From: Armatimonadota bacterium
GTDB taxonomy: Bacteria; Armatimonadota; Fimbriimonadia; Fimbriimonadales; Fimbriimonadaceae
Assembly: GCA_023392285.1 (NCBI GenBank)
Contig: JAEVZK010000142.1
Coordinates: forward strand, 1 to 10,684
DNA: 10,684 bases
Direction: 5' to 3'
Under the pieces are notes generated by a model. That model did no database searches. It was not told the DNA's origin and was given only the letters and a program-made list of their open reading frames with translations. The position numbers and the translations under genes are program-made. Positions 6,419 to 10,684 of this stretch are shown in pieces (the first letter of the stretch is position 1; the number at the start of each line of letters is the position of its first letter).

Positions 6419-7495
6419 ATGCTCCGCACCGAAGTTTTGACAGGTCCGGATGCCTGGAACGACTTACGTTCAGAATGGAGCGAGCTCGTCGGCGATAGCC
6501 CTACCGCGACACCATTTCAGACGTGGGAATGGCAGGCCGCATGGCTCAACCATTACCGACGCAATCGCAAGCCGCTCTTGCTGACGATCCGCGAAGGTGA
6601 GGACTTGATCGGTCTGTATCCGCTGGTGCGCTCCTCGGGGGTTTGGCGCACGTTGCGTCCCGCGGGCGTGGGTCCAAGCGATTATCTTCATCCGATCACT
6701 CGGCGCGGGCTGGAGGAGAGAACCGAGCAAGCGATGTTTGGCTGGCTCAGTTCGGTCAAGAAGATCGATCTCGTCGATCTTCACCAAATACGGGAAACTC
6801 ATCCTCTAACCCAGCAGAATTGGCCCAGAGAGCCGGTGCAGCAAGCCAGCTGTCTTTTGCTCGATCTTCCCCAAACATTCGATGCCTATCTTGCGACGCT
6901 CAGCAAGAGCCTCCGGTACGACGTGAGAAGGCTCGACAAGACGCTCTTCAAGGCGGGGAGGTGCAGCGTGGACCAAGTGAAAGAAGAGGAAATTGGCGAG
7001 GGGCTGAACATCCTCTTCGATCAGCATAAAAGGCGATGGAAAAAGCGCGGTCTGCCGGGTGCCTTCATTGGCCGCGCACAATCGTTTCATCACGCTTGGG
7101 CACAGGAAGCGATCCGCAATGGGTGGCTGTGGCTCAGCATCCTCCGGCTGGACGGCAACCCCATTGGCGCGATCTATGCGATGCGTCTGGGCGCTACCTG
7201 TTACTATTACCAGGCCGGCTTTGATCCCGACCATGGCTCTATCTCTCCCGGGACGCTTCTGGTTGCGGCGACGATCCGTCGAGCGATCGAGGAAGGGGTG
7301 AGTCACTTTGATTTTCTCCGTGGCGACGAGCCCTACAAGAAGCGTTGGAAAGCCCAGCATCAGTTTGCCAATATGCGCCTGATCTTCCCAGTTCGCGGCC
7401 GTCGCGGCGAGGCAGGCGCGGATTGGAATCGCGCAGGCAGCCGAATCGAAGCTAAGCTTCGGGCGCGATTGGAAGGTAAAGGGCTGCTAGGCTAG
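6419..7495 (+). CDS. CelD/BcsL-family GNAT acyltransferase
   Basis: A 358-residue cytoplasmic protein of the CelD/BcsL (FemAB-like, Acetyltransf_6) branch of the GNAT superfamily. Members are linked to exopolysaccharide or cellulose production and to transfer of acyl or aminoacyl groups, but most substrates are unknown. Visible features are an N-terminal half with TPFQTWEWQAAWLNHY (residues 31-46) and GLYPLVRS, a lysine-rich central helix region (SLRYDVRRLDKTLF), the strand GNPIGAIYAMRLGATCYYYQAGFDP typical of the acyl-CoA domain, and the family hallmark FDFLRGDEPYKKRW at 297-310. It follows the oxidoreductase by 44 nt on the same strand but seems to have its own promoter. It converges on the deacetylase homologue, which could act on the same polysaccharide; this is only a positional hint. 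Confidence 0.9.
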   Translation: MLRTEVLTGPDAWNDLRSEWSELVGDSPTATPFQTWEWQAAWLNHYRRNRKPLLLTIREGEDLIGLYPLVRSSGVWRTLRPAGVGPSDYLHPITRRGLEERTEQAMFGWLSSVKKIDLVDLHQIRETHPLTQQNWPREPVQQASCLLLDLPQTFDAYLATLSKSLRYDVRRLDKTLFKAGRCSVDQVKEEEIGEGLNILFDQHKRRWKKRGLPGAFIGRAQSFHHAWAQEAIRNGWLWLSILRLDGNPIGAIYAMRLGATCYYYQAGFDPDHGSISPGTLLVAATIRRAIEEGVSHFDFLRGDEPYKKRWKAQHQFANMRLIFPVRGRRGEAGADWNRAGSRIEAKLRARLEGKGLLG

Positions 7496-7515
7496 GCGAA
7501 AGTAGCCTTCAAACT

Positions 7516-7614
7516 CAGATCCTTCTTTCGAGCCGGTGGTCGGCTCGAACTCGGGATGACCGCCCCGCCATCCCGACTGAAGCGCCGCCCTGTGGCGCGG
7601 AACGGAGGGATCTG
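7516..7614. repeat. Composite inverted-repeat element (REP/BIME-like)
   Basis: A 99-bp intergenic element between two convergent genes. The ends are inverted: CAGATCC (7516-7522) pairs with GGATCTG (7608-7614), and the pairing extends three more positions with one G-U. Inside lie three hairpins: TTCGAGCCG/CGGCTCGAA (7527-7549, perfect 9-bp stem), TCGGGATG/CATCCCGA (7551-7576, perfect 8-bp stem) and GCGCC/GGCGC (7582-7598). It can be read as two units in opposite orientation, each running from an AGATCC-type end to a CGGGATG-type end. Units bounded by GGGATCT and GTCATCCCGA-like sequences are, from memory, dispersed in many bacterial genomes; only one composite copy is seen here. It may also act as a two-way transcription end. 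Confidence 0.6.
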
Positions 7615-7620
7615 GCTGTG

Positions 7621-7630
7621 CGAGCGCTCG
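7621..7630. repeat. Short palindrome CGAGCGCTCG
   Basis: A perfect 10-bp palindrome just downstream of the composite repeat. Together with CCAGG/CCTGG (7669-7673 and 7683-7687) it is the only other structure in the remaining spacer up to the deacetylase stop at 7697. No T tract follows on either strand. Function unknown. Confidence 0.3.
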
Positions 7631-7696
7631 TTTACATGCCAACGGGTAGAAATAGGCAGCCGTCATACCCAGGTCGTTCGTGCCTGGACGTGAAAC

Positions 7697-8428
7697 TCAG
7701 TAACCTGCGTCTTTCCAAGCTTGCTGATACTTCGTATGAACGTATCGAGGGACGGAGAAGCGATTCGGCGCACTTTCCGCGGGCTTCTGGTCTTCGGTAA
7801 ATGCGATGGCATACCCCGCCCGCTTCGCGGCTGCTTCAACCCTTGCATCAAATTTCCCGTTTGGATACGCAAGTGTAGTGACCGCGTGCCCAAGATGCTT
7901 TTGCAGCGAGGCCTTGGACATGCTCATCTCTTTGTCTAGTCGAGCCTGTGGCAGCGTTCGCAAATCGGGAGGATGGCTAAGGGTTTGCGAGCCGATTTTC
8001 ACCAGCCCTTCCCGATCGAGTTGGAGTAATTGGGGCCAGGTCATCTTCGGCCGTCCGACCGGACTTCCCACGAAAGCCGTGTGGACGAACATGGTCGCTG
8101 GAATGTGGCGCGCTCTTAGAACCGGAACTCCGTTCTTGTAGAAGCCAAGGTAACCATCAGCGAAGGTGAGGCAAACTGCCTTGCTTGGAATAGGAGCTTT
8201 CGTGGTCAGGTGATAATAGAGTTGATCGACACTTATAAAGTGAGCTCCGCGTTTGCTCATCCAGTCCAATTGACGCTTGAATTCGTCGGTCGTGCAGTCG
8301 AACCAAAGCGAACTCTTGTCTCGGTGCGCGATGATATCGTGATAAACGAGCACTGGAGTGCGCGTGCGTAGCCCAGGGACGAGCGAAGAATTTTGGAGCG
8401 CGACAACCAGCCCAATCACGGTGAGCAT
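7697..8428 (-). CDS. Exported polysaccharide deacetylase (NodB fold) homologue, probably catalytically altered
   Basis: A 243-residue protein with a hydrophobic N-terminus (MLTVIGLVVAL) that should act as a signal peptide or anchor, then a NodB domain (carbohydrate esterase 4) from about residue 24. Family landmarks are PVLVYHDI (25-32), the motif-1 region LTFADGYLGFY (88-97), PATMFV, MTWPQLLQL, the motif-2 region IGSQTLSHP (145-153) and the motif-3 region LAYPNGKFD (186-194). In active enzymes motif 1 reads TFDDG, where the first Asp is the catalytic base, and motif 2 reads H-T-x-S-H, giving two metal-binding His. Here A90 replaces the base and Q148 the first His; D91 and H152 remain. Both are one-base changes, codons GCT and CAA. 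The fold suggests binding of an N-acetylated polysaccharide, but normal CE4 activity is doubtful. The start is supported by TAAACT 6 nt upstream on the minus strand. Confidence 0.87.
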   Translation of the reverse strand: MLTVIGLVVALQNSSLVPGLRTRTPVLVYHDIIAHRDKSSLWFDCTTDEFKRQLDWMSKRGAHFISVDQLYYHLTTKAPIPSKAVCLTFADGYLGFYKNGVPVLRARHIPATMFVHTAFVGSPVGRPKMTWPQLLQLDREGLVKIGSQTLSHPPDLRTLPQARLDKEMSMSKASLQKHLGHAVTTLAYPNGKFDARVEAAAKRAGYAIAFTEDQKPAESAPNRFSVPRYVHTKYQQAWKDAGY

Positions 8429-8434
8429 GGAGCA

Positions 8435-8440
8435 AGTTTA
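8435..8440 (-). promoter_or_regulatory. -10 element of the deacetylase homologue
   Basis: On the minus strand TAAACT (TANNNT form) ends 6 nt before the ATG at 8428. There is no Shine-Dalgarno site, which fits a leaderless transcript. Confidence 0.5.
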
Positions 8441-8515
8441 CTCACCTGACGTCGTCGATGATTTCGGCGATTTCCCCATTCAAACGGGTCTGGCACAATT
8501 CTTGAAAAATATTTT

Positions 8516-8521
8516 TATAGC
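8516..8521 (+). promoter_or_regulatory. Possible -10 element of a short transcript
   Basis: TATAGC lies within an AT-rich stretch (8498-8519) and ends 7 nt before an ATG at 8529. TTGAAA at 8502-8507 is too close to serve as its -35. The AT-rich context and the terminator 86 bp downstream suggest a short transcription unit. Confidence 0.35.
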
Positions 8522-8528
8522 GGTGAAC

Positions 8529-8603
8529 ATGTCGTTCATCAGAGCGTCAACCACTCTTGTTGGGTTGATTGAAGGAGAAAGCAAAACCTGCAATCTTAAT
8601 TAA
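8529..8603 (+). CDS. Possible 24-residue small protein or leader peptide
   Basis: An ORF encoding a 24-residue peptide (MSFIRASTTLVGLIEGESKT, then CNLN) lies alone between a TATAGC element 7 nt upstream and a strong terminator beginning 3 nt after its TAA stop. The frame is open further upstream, to an ATG at 8427 that overlaps the deacetylase start codon and would give 58 residues. No homologue is recognised. The same stretch could instead be a small RNA of about 100 nt, or a leader with attenuator for the tautomerase gene, although that gene appears to have its own -10 element after the terminator. Coding status is uncertain. Confidence 0.35.
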   Translation: MSFIRASTTLVGLIEGESKTCNLN

Positions 8604-8606
8604 ATT

Positions 8607-8631
8607 GGGAGGCGAAAGCCTCCTTTCTTTT
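8607..8631 (+). terminator. Strong intrinsic terminator upstream of the tautomerase gene
   Basis: GGAGGC (8608-8613) and GCCTCC (8618-8623) pair around a GAAA tetraloop and are followed by TTTCTTTT. It is directional for the plus strand, yet no annotated plus-strand gene lies between it and the divergent deacetylase start at 8428. It therefore points to a short transcript initiated within 8430-8530 or to an attenuator for the next gene. Confidence 0.88.
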
Positions 8632-8633
8632 GT

Positions 8634-8639
8634 TAACAT
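8634..8639 (+). promoter_or_regulatory. -10 element of the tautomerase gene
   Basis: TAACAT (TANNNT form) ends 6 nt before the ATG at 8646 and begins just after the terminator T tract. There is no Shine-Dalgarno sequence before the ATG, so leaderless expression is likely. Confidence 0.5.
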
Positions 8640-8645
8640 CTCCTT

Positions 8646-8999
8646 ATGCCGCATATTGTTCTGGAAACAACAGCCGATCTCTTCGAAAATGCCAACATCC
8701 CCGATATTTTAGAGGCCCTTGTCACCCGCCTCAGCAGCTTCGACACGATCGCTTCTAAAGATATCAAGGCGTATCACACCCTTCGTTCTAACTGGTGCAT
8801 GGGTGCTGGCGCTCCACCTGGTTTTGCCCACGTCACCGTCGGCATCAAGTCTGGCCGCCCTGTCGAGCTTCGCCGACTCATCGCGGACGGCATGCACCAG
8901 ACATTGCTCGACCAGTTGTCTCTTTCAGTTGAGCATGATGACATCTCGGTTACCCTCGAGGTTCGGGAATTCGATTCCGAGACTTACCGAAAGCGCTAG
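8646..8999 (+). CDS. 5-carboxymethyl-2-hydroxymuconate isomerase (CHMI) family tautomerase
   Basis: A 117-residue protein of the tautomerase superfamily, close to the roughly 125 residues of E. coli CHMI (HpaF). That enzyme tautomerises 5-carboxymethyl-2-hydroxymuconate in homoprotocatechuate (4-hydroxyphenylacetate) breakdown. The start MPHIVLE matches E. coli MPHFIVE and puts the catalytic Pro directly after Met; methionine removal would expose Pro1. The second half, PPGFAHVTVGIKSGRPVELRRLIADGMHQTLLDQL (residues 57-91), aligns with the E. coli segment AFVHMTLKIGAGRSLESRQQAGEMLFELI; the Arg of GR (R71 here, R71 of mature E. coli by my alignment) is conserved, while the position of E. coli R40 appears to be Lys. 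No homoprotocatechuate genes are nearby, so the true substrate may differ. It seems to be transcribed alone from a -10 element 6 nt upstream. Confidence 0.8.
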   Translation: MPHIVLETTADLFENANIPDILEALVTRLSSFDTIASKDIKAYHTLRSNWCMGAGAPPGFAHVTVGIKSGRPVELRRLIADGMHQTLLDQLSLSVEHDDISVTLEVREFDSETYRKR

Positions 9000-9062
9000 C
9001 ATCTGAAGCTGAAGCGTTGGGGGATGGACTGGAACGATGAAATGAGTTAACCTAGCCGTATT

Positions 9063-10684
9063 GTGAACAAGCTCTTCGCAAGTTCGGCCCTGCTCCTCGT
9101 CACCTTCTCCCTCAGCTTTGCACAAGGCTTCACGCCCGACAATTACAAAGATCTTCAGTGGACAAATGTGGGTCCAGCACGGGGAGGGCGGTCCGTGGCC
9201 TGCACCGGAGTGCGCACGAGGCCGAAGGAATTCTATTTTGGAGCCACGGGTGGAGGGCTCTGGAAATCGACCGATTCCGGTGAGAACTGGGCTTGCGTTA
9301 CCGATGGATTTCTTGGCGGCAGCTCGGTGGGAGCGGTGGCGGTCAGTGACTCGAACCCAGATGTGGTTTGGATTGGGTTAGGCGAGCGGGACATCCGCGG
9401 AGATATCTCGGAGGGAGACGGCGTTTACAAGTCAATCGATGGCGGGAAAACCTGGACGCACATGGGCTTACAGCGCTGCCACACGATCAGCCGAATCGTC
9501 ATCGATCCAACCGATCCAAACAAAGTGTATGTCGCAGCGTTAGGGCACGTCTTTGGCGCGAATCCAGACCGGGGCGTGTTCAAGAGTTCCGACGGTGGCA
9601 AGTCTTGGGTTCGAACTTTGTTCGCGAATGATAAGTCGGGAGCGGTCGATCTCGTGATGGATCCCAATAATCCTTCCGTGCTGTATGCCGCGACATGGAA
9701 TGCTTGGCGCAAGCCTTGGTTCCTGAACAGTGGGGGCGAGGGCAGCAAGCTCTGGAAGAGCGCGAATGCTGGAGAATCTTGGTTCGACCTCACATCCAAG
9801 CCCGGTCTGCCTACCGACACGATCGGAAAGATCGGAGTCACCGTGTCCAAAGCGAATTCCAAGCGCGTTTACGCGGAAATAGAGGCGAAAGACGGGGGCA
9901 TTTTCTCCTCGGCCGATGCGGGTGAGACCTGGCAAAAGGTGAACGACGATAGCCAATGGCGGCAGCGAGCCTGGTACTACACCCACATCTATGCCGATCC
10001 GAAGGACGAGCAGAAGCTGTATTGCCTAAACGTGGGTGCCGGTCGTTCGACTGACGGCGGCAAAACCTGGACCGGCATGAGAACCACCCACAGCGACAAT
10101 CACGATCTCTGGATCAGTCCTGACGATCCGAAAATCATGATCGAGTCGAACGACGGAGGGGCGTCAGTGACGCTCGATGGCGGCAATCGCTGGACTGCGC
10201 AAGACTATCCCACGGCCCAGTTCTATCATGTGATTGCGGACGACCACGTGCCTTACAAGATTTATGGCGCTCAGCAGGACAACAGCTCGATCATGTTGTC
10301 CCAAGGCGAACTTGACTCTCCAGAGAAGCACAACTGGCAGGGAACGGCGGGCGGAGAAAGCGGCTACATCGCGATCAAGCCAGACAATCCCGACGTTGTC
10401 TACGGAGGCAACTACTCGGGCGACCTCAGCGTGATCAATTACATCACGAAGCTGAGCAAACAGATCGATCCCTGGCCCGAGAACCCGATGGGCCATGGGG
10501 CAGCTGATCTCCAGCACCGCATCCAGTGGACTTGGCCGATCGTGTTCTCCCCGAACGATCCCAACCTGCTCTACACGGCTTCGCAATACTTAATGAAGAC
10601 CACGGATGACGGTCAGAGTTGGCAAATCATCAGCCCCGACCTCACCCGCAACGACAAGAGCAAGCAGGCATCAAGCGGTGGTCC
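9063..10684 (+). CDS. Secreted Asp-box (BNR/sortilin-like) beta-propeller protein, 5' part
   Basis: The frame is open from a GTG at 9063 to the window end; 540 residues are visible and the gene continues. A signal peptide is clear: NKLFASSALLLVTFSLSFA, with likely cleavage before QGF. The mature part is a beta-propeller made of Asp-box repeats (S-x-D-x-G-x-x-W). Eight boxes are seen, at about residues 69-76, 124-131, 175-182, 233-240, 283-290, 329-336, 369-377 and 513-520. The opening WTNVGPARGGRSVA and the later QAQDNSS-like segment (YGAQQDNSS, 401-409) are typical of large bacterial proteins annotated as VPS10/sortilin-like or WD40/YVTN/BNR glycosyl-hydrolase-like, usually around 1000 residues. 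Known relatives are exported; their substrate is mostly undetermined, and sialidase or xyloglucanase catalytic residues cannot be claimed here. No ATG start suits the signal peptide; GTG is preferred. There is no strong Shine-Dalgarno site; TAACCT (9048-9053) lies 9 nt upstream. Confidence 0.88.
   Translation, partial: MNKLFASSALLLVTFSLSFAQGFTPDNYKDLQWTNVGPARGGRSVACTGVRTRPKEFYFGATGGGLWKSTDSGENWACVTDGFLGGSSVGAVAVSDSNPDVVWIGLGERDIRGDISEGDGVYKSIDGGKTWTHMGLQRCHTISRIVIDPTDPNKVYVAALGHVFGANPDRGVFKSSDGGKSWVRTLFANDKSGAVDLVMDPNNPSVLYAATWNAWRKPWFLNSGGEGSKLWKSANAGESWFDLTSKPGLPTDTIGKIGVTVSKANSKRVYAEIEAKDGGIFSSADAGETWQKVNDDSQWRQRAWYYTHIYADPKDEQKLYCLNVGAGRSTDGGKTWTGMRTTHSDNHDLWISPDDPKIMIESNDGGASVTLDGGNRWTAQDYPTAQFYHVIADDHVPYKIYGAQQDNSSIMLSQGELDSPEKHNWQGTAGGESGYIAIKPDNPDVVYGGNYSGDLSVINYITKLSKQIDPWPENPMGHGAADLQHRIQWTWPIVFSPNDPNLLYTASQYLMKTTDDGQSWQIISPDLTRNDKSKQASSGG

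Noticed and set aside
7618..7800. A 60-codon plus-strand ORF between the composite repeat and the deacetylase 3' end.
   Set aside because: It has no Shine-Dalgarno or -10 element, runs antisense into the deacetylase, and its product resembles no protein family.
8490..8506. Sigma-54-like site CTGGCAC-N5-TTGAA upstream of the mini-gene.
   Set aside because: The -24 half is good, but the essential GC of the -12 half is GA. No activator gene or binding-site array is visible, so it is most likely chance.
8358..8603. An 81-codon plus-strand ORF spanning the deacetylase start and the spacer.
   Set aside because: Its first part is antisense to the deacetylase coding region and shows no protein-like features; only the last 24 codons, next to a promoter-like box and terminator, are kept as a candidate.

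Overview
The window looks like a chromosomal segment of a moderately GC-rich free-living bacterium. My best guess is a member of Armatimonadota (Fimbriimonas-like). Three things point there: a PEP-CTERM surface protein; a large Asp-box (BNR) repeat secretory protein; and a start-site architecture in which first genes of transcripts begin 5-7 nt after a TA-type -10 hexamer (leaderless mRNA), while internal operon genes carry Shine-Dalgarno sites. The taxonomic call is inference. No tRNA, rRNA, CRISPR array, insertion sequence or phage gene was seen.

Layout. 1-1490 (+): the 3' end of an MtnA-type sugar-phosphate isomerase gene, followed 14 nt later by a pyrimidine/thymidine phosphorylase, an apparent nucleoside and methylthioadenosine salvage operon. 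1638-2375 (+): an exported protein with a C-terminal VPEP sorting signal, closed by a strong intrinsic terminator. 2471-4032 (-): an aldo/keto reductase followed by a DinB-like four-helix protein, transcribed together. 4147-6374 (+): divergent from the reductase, a possible 10-codon leader ORF overlapping the start of a large membrane-anchored iron-sulfur oxidoreductase (NarI-like membrane part, two 4Fe-4S clusters, two CCG domains), a candidate ETF:quinone oxidoreductase. 6419-7495 (+): a CelD/BcsL-type GNAT acyltransferase. 7516-7614: a composite inverted-repeat element between convergent genes. 7697-8428 (-): a NodB-fold polysaccharide deacetylase homologue with two altered catalytic positions. 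8529-8631 (+): a possible 24-codon gene or small RNA ending in a strong terminator. 8646-8999 (+): a CHMI-family tautomerase. 9063-end (+): the first 540 residues of a secreted Asp-box repeat protein that runs off the window.

The genes do not form a single pathway. Plausible functional groups are salvage (mtnA-like plus phosphorylase), membrane redox chemistry (iron-sulfur protein, perhaps the reductase), and envelope or exopolysaccharide functions (PEP-CTERM protein, CelD-like acyltransferase, deacetylase homologue, Asp-box protein). The most interesting non-coding signals are the recurrent -10/start spacing, the leader ORF with a TAATG overlap, the isolated mini-gene at 8516-8631 and the composite repeat.
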